A stretch of 64,000 bases of DNA from JANQMY01 sp965228775 (lineage in GTDB: Bacteria; Pseudomonadota; Alphaproteobacteria; JANQMY01): contig OZ245840.1 of the NCBI GenBank assembly GCA_965228775.1, forward strand, positions 2,852,001-2,916,000, read 5' to 3'. Position numbers and translations under genes: made by a program. How positions within the stretch are numbered: the first letter of the stretch is position 1; each line of letters opens with the position of its first letter. Shown here piece by piece: positions 17,100-25,157 of this stretch. The notes beneath the pieces were generated by a model. It did not search any database. It worked only from the letters and a program-made list of their open reading frames with translations, and was not told the origin of the DNA.

Positions 17100-17435
17100 A
17101 TGAGCGATCTTAAAGACAGCGGGGCCGTTATCGACCGGCTTTACGAAACCATCGTGGCGCGCAAAGGCGCCGACCCGAAGGCGTCCTATTCCGCTAAACT
17201 CTTTGCGAAGGGGATCGAGAAATGCGCTCAGAAGCTGGGCGAAGAAGCGGTCGAAACGGTTATCGCCGCGGTCGCTGGAAAACCCGGAGAGGTTGCGGAA
17301 GAATCCGCCGATCTGCTTTATCACCTGCTCGTGGTTTGGGCCGCCTCGGGGGTTAAACCCAGCGATGTCTACGCGGCCCTTGAGAAGCGGGAAGGGACGT
17401 CCGGCATTGATGAAAAGGCCAGCCGGAAGTCATGA
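17100..17435 (+). CDS. hisE: Phosphoribosyl-ATP pyrophosphatase
   Basis: Second step of histidine synthesis: PR-ATP to PR-AMP plus PPi. All-alpha MazG-like fold with the metal-binding EEAVE (about 46-50) and EESADLLYHLLV (about 66-77). It has 111 residues. It lies 57 bp after the CYTH/CHAD gene and ends the his cluster. A large palindrome follows at once (17458-17522). Confidence 0.96.
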   Translation: MSDLKDSGAVIDRLYETIVARKGADPKASYSAKLFAKGIEKCAQKLGEEAVETVIAAVAGKPGEVAEESADLLYHLLVVWAASGVKPSDVYAALEKREGTSGIDEKASRKS

Positions 17436-17457
17436 CTTGATATTGTGGTCTTAACCG

Positions 17458-17522
17458 TCCCGCTCCCCCGTCCCAACCACCCCAAGGGTACACTCACGGG
17501 TGGTTGGGACGGGGGAGCGGGA
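17458..17522. repeat. Palindromic element A, copy 1
   Basis: A 25-bp perfect inverted repeat (17458-17482 and 17498-17522; arm starts TCCCGCTCCCCCG) around a 15-nt loop CAAGGGTACACTCAC. Lies between the convergent genes hisE and the PfkB kinase gene. The loop is the exact reverse complement of the loop of copy 2, so the element has a conserved, asymmetric centre. Confidence 0.9.
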
Positions 17523-17551
17523 TGGCCCGGTTACCGAAACAAAACGTCCCT

Positions 17552-18541
17552 CTACAAACCTTTTTTGGCAATCAGATCCTTCAAGGATTCTTCTGGCCGA
17601 GCGCCGAAATGGGAAATCACTTCGCCGGCGGCGATGCAGCCGATCTGCCCGCATTCCGGAAGCGACCTGCCGCTGGTTAGTCCGTACAGAAATCCTGATG
17701 CGAACAGATCGCCCGCCCCTGTGGTATCCACCACTTTGGTTGCCTCCGCAGGTACTTCATACTGCTTGTCTTCCGCCAGGATCAGGCAGCCTTTTTCGGA
17801 CCTTGTAATGGCCGTGAGCGGACACAATCCTTTCGTGGCGGCAACGGCACTGTCGAAATCGGTCTGAAACAATGAAGCGATTTCGTCTGCGTTCGCGAAG
17901 AGGATGTCGATCTGGCCTGTCTTGATCAGGTCCATAAACTCATCCCGAAATCGGTCCACGCAGAAATCGTCGGACAGGGTAAGCGCGGTCTTGCGCCCTG
18001 CATTGTGGGCGGCGGCCATGGCTTTGCGGAAGGCTTCTTTCGCCAGCGGCGGATCCCACAGATAGCCTTCCAGATAGGTAATCTGCGCGCCCGCGATGAG
18101 ATCTTCGGGCACATCGTCTGGGCTCAAACCTTGGGAAGCCCCAAGATAGGTGCTCATGCTGCGTTCGGCATCCGGTGTGACGACAATCAGGCAGCGTCCC
18201 GTGGACGGGCCTTCAGTTGGACGGTCCACATCGAAATCGACGCCGATGGCACGAATATCGTGGGCGAAAATCTCGCCAAGCTGATCGTTCCGCACCTTGC
18301 CGATATAGGCAACGCGTCCCCCCAATCCGGCAATGCCCGCGGTCGTGTTGGCGCCGGAACCGCCGGAGATCTCCACGGCGGTGCCCATTTTTCCATAAAG
18401 TTCGGAGGCCCGGTCTTCGTCGATCAGCGTCATGCCGCCTTTGACAATATTGTTGGTGCCCAGGAACGCGTCATCCTCGTGGCAGAGAACATCAACCAGG
18501 GCGTTGCCGATGCCGACGACATCGTGGCGGAGCTCGGACAT
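17552..18541 (-). CDS. PfkB-family sugar/nucleoside kinase (adenosine kinase-like)
   Basis: Ribokinase-fold kinase. The N-terminal part has GIGNALVDVL (about 10-19) and GGSGANTTAGIAGLGG (about 60-75), the substrate-binding glycines. The C-terminal VVDTTGAGDLFASGF has the catalytic Asp of the GAGD motif (about 270-284). The length of 329 residues fits the alphaproteobacterial adenosine kinase-like group, which sits beside DUF2244/lipoprotein genes in several genomes. The substrate cannot be fixed from sequence. It is convergent with hisE and divergent from the lipoprotein gene at 18775. Confidence 0.88.
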   Translation of the reverse strand: MSELRHDVVGIGNALVDVLCHEDDAFLGTNNIVKGGMTLIDEDRASELYGKMGTAVEISGGSGANTTAGIAGLGGRVAYIGKVRNDQLGEIFAHDIRAIGVDFDVDRPTEGPSTGRCLIVVTPDAERSMSTYLGASQGLSPDDVPEDLIAGAQITYLEGYLWDPPLAKEAFRKAMAAAHNAGRKTALTLSDDFCVDRFRDEFMDLIKTGQIDILFANADEIASLFQTDFDSAVAATKGLCPLTAITRSEKGCLILAEDKQYEVPAEATKVVDTTGAGDLFASGFLYGLTSGRSLPECGQIGCIAAGEVISHFGARPEESLKDLIAKKGL

Positions 18542-18774
18542 GCTTATTAATTCCTTTAGAACGTATTAGAGATGGGCCAATTCCGGGGGGATTTATGCAA
18601 ATCGGCGGAAGCGGCGGAAATTAAACACAAAATGGCGAACATCTCCACACTATCGCCGGAATTCCTGTAACACTTGCGCCTTAATCAATCGAGGCGGGTT
18701 TTTACGGGCCGGTTAGGTTTTTTTGATTGGGTAGCGGAAGGCGTTGCAGCGGTTTAGGCAAACAGGCCGGCGCC

Positions 18775-19239
18775 ATGGAGTTTGAGAGGTTGACCTTGCG
18801 CAGATCGGATCCAAAGTTGATAGCGTTTTTGGGGGCCGCAGGAATGGTCCTGGCGGCATGCGCGTCGCCTGCGCCAAGCGCGACCGAGCCTACCGAACCG
18901 GTTTTGGGCGATATCGATACGTCCTCCAGCAAGGTTAGCCAGCGGCAGCTTGCCCGTTTGAAGGTTCCCACCTCCGCTGAATTAATCGGAAAGACCGACG
19001 GCCAGGTGATGGATCTCTTCGGGGAACCAAGCTTCGACCGGGGCGAGAAAAACGCCAAGGTTTGGCAATACGCTCATGGCGGCTGCATTCTTCTGTTCTT
19101 CATGTATGAAGACCCCATGACCTTGGAATATTCGGTCACGCATGTGGACGCCCGCGGCCCCAAGACGGGCCCTGCGCCGATCGAAGAATGTGTGGCCCAC
19201 GCTTACAAAAGCCACTATGTGGCCAAGGCATCGCTTTAA
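18775..19239 (+). CDS. Small lipoprotein of unknown function
   Basis: The ATG at 18775 gives a signal peptide with lipobox LAAC (Cys29), so the mature protein of about 126 residues should be lipid-anchored. After a Ser/Thr/Pro linker comes a compact domain with GKTDGQVMDLFGEPSFDRGE and WQYAHGGCILLFFMY, a pattern like SmpA/BamE-type small outer-membrane lipoproteins, but I cannot assign it firmly. The frame is open from 18727; the shorter start is chosen for its proper signal peptide. It is convergent with nth, overlapping it by 4 bp. Confidence 0.8.
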   Translation: MEFERLTLRRSDPKLIAFLGAAGMVLAACASPAPSATEPTEPVLGDIDTSSSKVSQRQLARLKVPTSAELIGKTDGQVMDLFGEPSFDRGEKNAKVWQYAHGGCILLFFMYEDPMTLEYSVTHVDARGPKTGPAPIEECVAHAYKSHYVAKASL

Positions 19240-19886
19240 GCCGCTTCCGCCGTCGTCTTGGCCTTGTATTGGCAGATATCCCGGACAACGCATTTGGAAC
19301 ATTCCGGCGTGCGCGCTTTGCACACATAGCGTCCCAGCAGAATGAGCCAATGGTGCGCGTGCAGCTTGAATTCCGCCGGCACTCTGTGGTCGAGGGCTTT
19401 TTCCACAGCCAATACGTCTTTCCCCGGTGCCAGCCCCGTTCGATTGCTCACACGGAATATGTGTGTATCCACCGCCATGGTGGGCGCACCGAACGCAATA
19501 TTCATGACCACATTGGCTGTCTTTCGGCCGACGCCCGGCAAGGTTTGAAGAACGTCCCGGTCTTGGGGTACTTCGCTGCCGAATTCTTCGATCAACCGTT
19601 TGGACAGGGCGACGACGTTCTTTGCTTTGGTTTTGTAAAGACCGATGGACTTTACATAGTCGCGCACCTTGGCTTCCCCCAAGGCCACCATTTTCTCGGG
19701 CGTATCGGCCACTTCAAATAAAGGGCCCGTTGCTTTGTTGACGCCTTTGTCCGTTGCCTGGGCGGACAGCACCACCGCCACCAGCAAGGTGTAATGGTTC
19801 TTGTAGTTCAATTCGCCCTGGGGATTTGGGCGTTCCGCCCTAAGTTTCTCAAAAAAGGGGGGTATGTCTTTCAGTTTGATCGGCAT
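19236..19886 (-). CDS. nth: Endonuclease III
   Basis: Base-excision repair glycosylase/AP lyase for oxidised pyrimidines. Helix-hairpin-helix LQTLPGVGRKTANVV holds catalytic Lys122, and Asp140 follows in AVDTHIF. The 4Fe-4S loop C-x6-C-x2-C-x5-C is intact near the C-terminus (CKARTPECSKCVVRDIC). It has 216 residues. A two-hairpin repeat lies just upstream of its start. Confidence 0.97.
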   Translation of the reverse strand: MPIKLKDIPPFFEKLRAERPNPQGELNYKNHYTLLVAVVLSAQATDKGVNKATGPLFEVADTPEKMVALGEAKVRDYVKSIGLYKTKAKNVVALSKRLIEEFGSEVPQDRDVLQTLPGVGRKTANVVMNIAFGAPTMAVDTHIFRVSNRTGLAPGKDVLAVEKALDHRVPAEFKLHAHHWLILLGRYVCKARTPECSKCVVRDICQYKAKTTAEAA

Positions 19887-19911
19887 GATCTGATCGGGCT
19901 TTCGGGGAGTG

Positions 19912-20020
19912 GGAGCGGGATCAGGAAAAGTGTATGCGGTTTTCCGTCCGATCCCGCTCCAATTAATTGAAGTAGATCACGATCGTTTTAGGGTGATTCC
20001 ACCCAAAACGATCATGATCT
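19912..20020. repeat. Two-hairpin palindromic element (B/D superfamily), copy D
   Basis: Hairpin 1: arms GGAGCGGGATC (19912-19922) and GATCCCGCTCC (19950-19960) with inner GGAAAA/TTTTCC pairing. An AT-rich 13-nt spacer follows, then hairpin 2: arms AGATCACGATCGTTTT (19974-19989) and AAAACGATCATGATCT (20005-20020). The core CAGG-nn-AAGTG...CGGTT-nn-CCGTCCG is shared with the copies at 36183, 37014, 53641 and 59372. It lies between the divergent nth and DUF2244 genes, 25 bp from the nth start. Confidence 0.85.
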
Positions 20021-20077
20021 AAGCAGCGACATTGCCGCATTTGCGGCGCCACAGGAACCAAAATAGTATCATCGGCG

Positions 20078-20578
20078 ATGAATTCAGAAACACCGATCGA
20101 CAAATCCGAACCGCTTTATTTTGACGCCGTGCTGCGGCCCCACCGCTCGCTTGGGCCACGAGGCTTCCTCATTTTGATGAGTGCCATCTGCATCGTGAGT
20201 TTTGGCTATGGTGTTGTGTTCATCATGATCGGTGCGTGGCCCATTTTTGGCTTCCTGGGTCTTGATGCGCTGTTGATCTACATCGCCTTCCGCGCGAGCT
20301 ATCGGTCCGGGCGTTTGTACGAAACGGTCCAAGTTTCAGACAGTGATCTCCACATCACGCGCGTCCATCCCAATGGTCAGATGCAAAGCTGGACGTTTAA
20401 CCCCTATTGGGCAAGCGTTCATATGGACGAGCCGCCCGAACATGACAGCCAAATCACCATATCGTCCCATGGCCGCAAATTGGTGATCGGGTCTTTCCTG
20501 ACCCCGGAGGAACGGCTCGATTTTTCGAAAGCGCTGAAAGCGTCATTGCGTCAGGCCGGAACCGCCCGGGCGAATTAA
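20078..20578 (+). CDS. DUF2244-family membrane protein
   Basis: Two adjacent membrane helices at about 28-48 and 50-68, then a cytosolic beta-rich domain from about 80. The order LYFDAVLRPHRSLGP - two helices - RASYRSGRLYETVQVSD is the DUF2244 pattern. No enzyme activity is known for the family; it is often near nth or cytochrome oxidase genes in alphaproteobacteria. It has 166 residues and is divergent from nth. Confidence 0.85.
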   Translation: MNSETPIDKSEPLYFDAVLRPHRSLGPRGFLILMSAICIVSFGYGVVFIMIGAWPIFGFLGLDALLIYIAFRASYRSGRLYETVQVSDSDLHITRVHPNGQMQSWTFNPYWASVHMDEPPEHDSQITISSHGRKLVIGSFLTPEERLDFSKALKASLRQAGTARAN

Positions 20579-20580
20579 GT

Positions 20581-20792
20581 CACTGTCATCGCGAGCTGGC
20601 TTTAGCCAGCGCGGCGATCCAGGTGCATCCGGCACTGAGCAAACGGCTCCTGGATTGCTTCGTTTTGTCTTTTGCTGCAACTCCAGCCCACTCCCCCGTC
20701 CCAACCACCCGTGAGTGTACCCTTGGGGTGGTTGGGACGGGGGAGTGGGCTGGCCAGGTCGCACAAACAACGCGCAGCGGCTCGCAATGACA
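20581..20792. repeat. Palindromic element C, copy 1, interrupted by element A copy 2
   Basis: Outer inverted ends TGTCATCGCGAG (20584-20595) and CTCGCAATGACA (20781-20792) match with one mismatch. The left half (20581-20681) contains a 33-bp stretch (20649-20681) found exactly, in reverse, at 26082-26114, and a GCTGGC/GCCAGC stem. Element A copy 2 (20683-20753) sits inside it. It lies between the convergent DUF2244 and dapB genes. Confidence 0.8.
20683..20753. repeat. Palindromic element A, copy 2 (inside element C)
   Basis: 28-bp perfect arms (20683-20710 and 20726-20753; arm starts CCAGCCCACTCCC) around loop GTGAGTGTACCCTTG. Relative to copy 1 the arm has CCCAC for CCCGC, and the opposite arm carries the matching change. 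Confidence 0.9.
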
Positions 20793-20810
20793 CTGTAGAG
20801 TACCGAAAAC

Positions 20811-21623
20811 CTATTCAGTAAGACCCAAAACGTCAGCCATCGAGAAGAATCCGGGGCCTTTGCCCACGCCCCATTTCGCGGCGGCAACGGCGCCATTGGC
20901 GAAAATGGCCCGGTCTTCGGCAACGTGGCTCAGGACCACGCGTTCTTTTTCGCCCGCGAAAATGACCGAATGATCCCCCACGACGCTGCCGCCGCGTAAG
21001 GCCGCAAAGCCGATATCACCTCGTTTGCGCGCGCCGGTTTGCCCATCGCGGCCCCGATCCGACACGTGGTTAAGGTCCACCCTGCGGCCTTCGGCAGCGG
21101 CTTCGCCAAACATCAGAGCGGTGCCCGAGGGTGCATCGACCTTATGCCGATGGTGCATCTCGACAATTTCGATGTCGAAATCCGCATCAAGAGTGGCCGC
21201 TACCCGGCGGGTAAGGGCCGCGACCAGATTGACGCCGAGGCTAAAATTCCCTGCACGGATGATTGTGGCATGGCGGGCGGCAGCGCGGATCTTTTCGTCA
21301 TCCTCCGCGGTGGTGCCCGTGGTGCCGATGACATGTACGATACGCCCCTGGGCTGCCAGGCCGGCGTGTTCCACGGTGGCCGCCGGTATGGTGAAATCGA
21401 TGATAGCATCCGACTGAGTGATCAGCGTCAACGGATCGTCCGTTAGCGGAATACCTGCCGCGTCGATGCCCGCGAGCGCGCCTAAATCTTGGCCAAGCTT
21501 CGGATGGCCCGGCCCTTCCGTGCCGCCCGCAAGGACGCAGCCGTCAGTTTCCGTTACTTGCTGGATAAGCGCGCGGCCCATGCGGCCTGCCGCTCCCAGG
21601 ATGGCGATGCGGATATCGCTCAT
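20811..21623 (-). CDS. dapB: 4-hydroxy-tetrahydrodipicolinate reductase
   Basis: NAD(P)H-dependent reductase of the lysine/diaminopimelate pathway. N-terminal nucleotide-binding GAAGRMGRALI (about 9-19). The substrate and tetramer domain includes EMHHRHKVDAPSGTA (about 154-168) with the catalytic His and Lys. It has 270 residues. It lies 71 bp downstream of dnaJ on the same strand. Confidence 0.97.
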   Translation of the reverse strand: MSDIRIAILGAAGRMGRALIQQVTETDGCVLAGGTEGPGHPKLGQDLGALAGIDAAGIPLTDDPLTLITQSDAIIDFTIPAATVEHAGLAAQGRIVHVIGTTGTTAEDDEKIRAAARHATIIRAGNFSLGVNLVAALTRRVAATLDADFDIEIVEMHHRHKVDAPSGTALMFGEAAAEGRRVDLNHVSDRGRDGQTGARKRGDIGFAALRGGSVVGDHSVIFAGEKERVVLSHVAEDRAIFANGAVAAAKWGVGKGPGFFSMADVLGLTE

Positions 21624-21694
21624 CAGTTTTCTCCCGTAGGTTGGATTAGACTTAGAAGTATAGACCGATTTGGTCCGGCACCGAGGGGGCGAAA

Positions 21695-22822
21695 TCAGCC
21701 CTTGGCGGCGTCGAAGAAATCCTTCACCCGGGCAAAGAATCCGCTGGTCTCCGGATTGTTTTTCTCATTGCCCGCTTTCGCGAATTCCTTCAGCAGATCT
21801 TTTTGTTTCCGGGTCAAGTGCACAGGCGTTTCCACCACTGTGTGCACATACATGTCGCCATGGCCCCGGCCCCGCAAGGCAGGCATGCCTTTGCCGCGCA
21901 ACCGGAATTGCCGGCCCGATTGGGTGCCTTCGGGAATGGTGATCTTGCTGCGTCCGCCATCCAGTGTTGGGACTTCCACGGACCCGCCCAGTGCCGCATC
22001 GGTCATGGCGATGGGCACGCGGAAATAGATATCGTGACCATCCCGCTGGAACAGGCTGTGGGGCTTCACGCTTAGAAAGATGTAGAGATCGCCCGATGGT
22101 GACCCGCGCTGCCCCGCTTCGCCCTCTCCCGTGAGGCGGATCTTCGTGCCGTCCTCTATGCCTGCCGGGATGTCGACGGCAAGCGACCGTTCTTTTTGTT
22201 GGCGTCCGGAACCGCCGCAAGCTTCGCAAGGGTTTTTGATGATGCGGCCGACACCGCCGCAGGTGGGGCAAGTGCGTTCCAACGTGAAAAAACCCTGCTG
22301 CGCGCGGACTTTTCCGTGGCCGTTACATGTGGGGCAGGTTTCGGGGCGCGTACCTGCGGCAGCGCCCGTTCCGTCGCACACCTCGCAAGCCACGGAGCCG
22401 GGCACCCGAATGGTGGCCTGCTTGCCCGCATAGGCTTCCTCAAGGGTGATTTCCATGTTGTAGCGCAGATCGGCGCCACGGGACCGCCCGCCCCGGCGGC
22501 CGCCCATGAATTCGCCGAACAGGTCATCAAATACATCCGCAAAGGATGAGGAGAAGTCGGCGCCAAAGCCGCCACGCGGTCCGCCGCCGCCCATGCCATC
22601 AAAAGCTTGATGGCCAAACCGGTCATAGGCAGCGCGTTTCTCGTCATCCTTCAGAATGTCATAGGCTTCGCTGACTTTTTTGAAGGCGTCTTCCGCTTCC
22701 GCATCGCCCGGATTACGGTCCGGGTGATACTTCATGGCAAGTTTGCGGTAAGCCGACTTGATGTCACCCGCCCCGGCATCGCGGCCCACGCCCAATACGT
22801 CATAGAAATCTTCTTTTGACAT
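21695..22822 (-). CDS. dnaJ: Chaperone DnaJ (type I Hsp40)
   Basis: DnaK co-chaperone. The J-domain has its HPD at 33-35, then a Gly/Phe-rich region (about 75-115). The zinc region has four CxxCxGxG repeats (first CEVCDGTG, then CPTCNGHG, CPTCGGVG and CEACGGSG; about 142-210), followed by the substrate-binding C-terminal domains. It has 375 residues. It follows dnaK after 154 bp on the same strand. Confidence 0.97.
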   Translation of the reverse strand: MSKEDFYDVLGVGRDAGAGDIKSAYRKLAMKYHPDRNPGDAEAEDAFKKVSEAYDILKDDEKRAAYDRFGHQAFDGMGGGGPRGGFGADFSSSFADVFDDLFGEFMGGRRGGRSRGADLRYNMEITLEEAYAGKQATIRVPGSVACEVCDGTGAAAGTRPETCPTCNGHGKVRAQQGFFTLERTCPTCGGVGRIIKNPCEACGGSGRQQKERSLAVDIPAGIEDGTKIRLTGEGEAGQRGSPSGDLYIFLSVKPHSLFQRDGHDIYFRVPIAMTDAALGGSVEVPTLDGGRSKITIPEGTQSGRQFRLRGKGMPALRGRGHGDMYVHTVVETPVHLTRKQKDLLKEFAKAGNEKNNPETSGFFARVKDFFDAAKG

Positions 22823-22976
22823 GGACGGAACGCTTTCCCTGTTCGCGGCGCTTTTTGCGCACCAACCTTTTGTTTCTTACAGATAGGAACAGCCGGGCGG
22901 CATGATGCCGCCTGACTGATGATCAATTTTCTGGGGGGCAGAAAGGGTCATCGACATAACCAGCTTTTGTTAAAGG

Positions 22977-24923
22977 TTACGCGCTGCCGGTTTTCTTGTC
23001 ATCTTCGTCGATTTCTTCGAAATCGGCATCGACCACATTCTCATCATTGCCGCCGGCTTCATTGCCTTCGCCGCCGCCCACATTGGCATCGGCTTCCGCC
23101 GCATCCTGGGCTGCTTTGTACATGGCTTCGCCAAGTTTCTGAGAGGATTGAGACAGCGCTTCCATCTTCTTCTTGATGTCTTCCGCGTCATCACCGCCTG
23201 CAGCTTCGCGCAGGGCCGCGATGTCTTTCTCAATCTGTTCCTTGGTGGCGGCATCCACTTTGTCGCCATGCTCTTCCAGCGATTTCTCGGTGGCATGGGC
23301 AAGGGACTCGGCCTGATTTTTGGCTTCGGCGCCTTCGCGGCGGGCTTTATCTTCCGTCGCGTGCTCCTCGGCGTCCTTGACCATCTGCTCAATGTCGGCA
23401 TCGCTGAGGCCACTGGACGCTTGAATGCGAATGGCCTGCTCTTTGCCCGTTGCTTTGTCTTTCGCGGACACGTTCACGATGCCGTTGGCGTCAATGTCGA
23501 AGGTCACTTCGATTTGCGGCAGGCCGCGCGGACTTGGCGGGATGCCCACCAAATCAAACTGTCCGAGCACCTTGTTATCCGCGGCCATTTCCCGCTCGCC
23601 TTGGAACACGCGAATGGTCACGGCGGTCTGATTGTCTTCTGCGGTGGAGAACACCTGAGACTTTTTGGTCGGGATCGTCGTGTTGCGATCAATCAGGCGG
23701 GTGAACACGCCGCCCAGGGTTTCGATGCCCAGGGACAGGGGCGTTACGTCCAGAAGCAGAACGTCTTTTACATCGCCCTGCAGAACGCCCGCCTGAATGG
23801 CAGCGCCCATGGCGACCACTTCGTCCGGGTTCACCCCTTTATGAGGCTCGCGGCCGAAATAGTTCTTCACCGCTTCTTGTACTTTGGGCATGCGGGTCAT
23901 GCCGCCCACCAGAACCACATCGTCGATTTCCCCGGCGGACATGCCGGCGTCTTTCAACGCTTTCTTCACGGGATCGATGGTGCGCTGGATGAGATCGTCC
24001 ACCAAAGCTTCCAGCTTTGCGCGGGTGATCTTCATGGTCAGGTGTTTCGGGCCCGATTGGTCCGCTGTGATGAACGGCAGGTTCACTTCCGTCTGGGTCG
24101 CTGAAGACAATTCGATCTTGGCTTTCTCAGCCGCCTCTTTCAGGCGCTGGAGAGCCAAACGGTCTTGGCGCAGATCAATGCCGTTTTCGCGCTTGAATTC
24201 ATCTGCCAGGTAATCGACCAGGCGCAGGTCAAAGTCTTCACCACCGAGGAAGGTGTCGCCATTGGTCGCCTTCACTTCGAAAACACCGTCGCCGATTTCC
24301 AGAATGGAAATATCGAACGTGCCGCCGCCAAGGTCATAAACGGCGATGGTCTTGCCGTCGCCGTCGGATTTGTCCAGGCCGTAAGCAAGTGCTGCCGCTG
24401 TTGGCTCGTTGATGATACGTAGCACTTCCAGACCGGCGATCTTGCCTGCGTCCTTCGTGGCTTGGCGCTGGGCGTCATTGAAGTAGGCAGGAACGGTGAT
24501 CACCGCCTGGGTCACTTCGGACCCCAGGAAGCTCTCCGCCGTTTCCTTCATCTTCTGAAGAATGAACGCCGAAATCTGCGAGGGTGAATAGGTTTCCTTT
24601 CGGCCCTGGACCCAGGCATCGCCATTATCGGCGGCCACGATCTCATAGGGCACCATGTCCGCGTCTTTCTTCGTGGTCGGATCATCGAAGCGGCGTCCGA
24701 TCAAACGCTTAATGGCGAAAAACGTATGTTCCGGGTTGGTGACGGCTTGTCTTTTGGCTGGTTGGCCGATGAGACGCTCGTCGTCTTCTGAAAACGCGAC
24801 GATGGACGGGGTTGTCCGCATGCCTTCTGCGTTTTCGATGACCTTGGGCTGCGTCCCTTCCATTACGGCAACGCAAGAATTGGTGGTACCGAGGTCAATA
24901 CCGATGACTTTGCTCATGCTCAC
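22977..24923 (-). CDS. dnaK: Chaperone DnaK (Hsp70)
   Basis: ATP-dependent Hsp70. The nucleotide-binding domain begins with GIDLGTTNSCVAVMEG (7-22) and includes VYDLGGGTFDISILEIGDG (about 195-213). The linker and substrate-binding domain begin near 385, with LLLDVTPLSLGIET. The acidic C-terminus ends DEDDKKTGSA. The 648 residues are normal. A ribosome-binding site AAGGAG lies just upstream; the leader beyond it is rich in G/C-tract hairpins. Confidence 0.98.
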   Translation of the reverse strand: MSMSKVIGIDLGTTNSCVAVMEGTQPKVIENAEGMRTTPSIVAFSEDDERLIGQPAKRQAVTNPEHTFFAIKRLIGRRFDDPTTKKDADMVPYEIVAADNGDAWVQGRKETYSPSQISAFILQKMKETAESFLGSEVTQAVITVPAYFNDAQRQATKDAGKIAGLEVLRIINEPTAAALAYGLDKSDGDGKTIAVYDLGGGTFDISILEIGDGVFEVKATNGDTFLGGEDFDLRLVDYLADEFKRENGIDLRQDRLALQRLKEAAEKAKIELSSATQTEVNLPFITADQSGPKHLTMKITRAKLEALVDDLIQRTIDPVKKALKDAGMSAGEIDDVVLVGGMTRMPKVQEAVKNYFGREPHKGVNPDEVVAMGAAIQAGVLQGDVKDVLLLDVTPLSLGIETLGGVFTRLIDRNTTIPTKKSQVFSTAEDNQTAVTIRVFQGEREMAADNKVLGQFDLVGIPPSPRGLPQIEVTFDIDANGIVNVSAKDKATGKEQAIRIQASSGLSDADIEQMVKDAEEHATEDKARREGAEAKNQAESLAHATEKSLEEHGDKVDAATKEQIEKDIAALREAAGGDDAEDIKKKMEALSQSSQKLGEAMYKAAQDAAEADANVGGGEGNEAGGNDENVVDADFEEIDEDDKKTGSA

Positions 24924-24945
24924 TCCTTATTTCTGCGGCTGAATC

Positions 24946-25029
24946 GGCAGGTCGAAAACGCCCCTGCCAATCCCCCTAAATGGAGGAATTGTGAAATAGC
25001 CCCCTCATATTGGGGGTATATAGGGGGGC
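24946..25029 (-). promoter_or_regulatory. G/C-tract hairpins in the dnaK leader
   Basis: Reading toward dnaK, a GGGGG tract (complement of 25000-25004) can pair with either of two C tracts (complement of 25012-25016 or 25023-25028). It is followed by CCTCC/GGGGG (982-986 with 972-976 of the 24 kb block) and GGCAGG/CCTGCC (24963-24968 with 24946-24951). These are seen by eye only; no folding was computed, and transcription start is unknown. Confidence 0.4.
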
Positions 25030-25157
25030 AAAGGACGTGCCGCAACCGCTGGGGCCGCTTTCAAGCCCATGTTTTGGCGGTCTTTTTTAGACAGTTGGGC
25101 CGTTGGTGCAACCGTTTTTCTTAACCAATCTGTGCAGCCGGGGGAGACTGGCGCCGA

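Noticed and set aside
17458..17522. Element A as an ordinary intrinsic terminator
   Set aside because: No T-tract follows either arm, the loop is conserved between copies, and one copy lies within another repeat.
23148..24104. A 318-codon plus-strand frame opposite dnaK
   Set aside because: Shadow of dnaK; no motifs.
24924..25157. Sigma-32 promoter or CIRCE element for dnaK
   Set aside because: A CTTGAA (minus) lies at 25060-25065, but no fitting -10 follows at the right spacing. No TTAGCACTC/GAGTGCTAA pair is present here or near grpE and hrcA.
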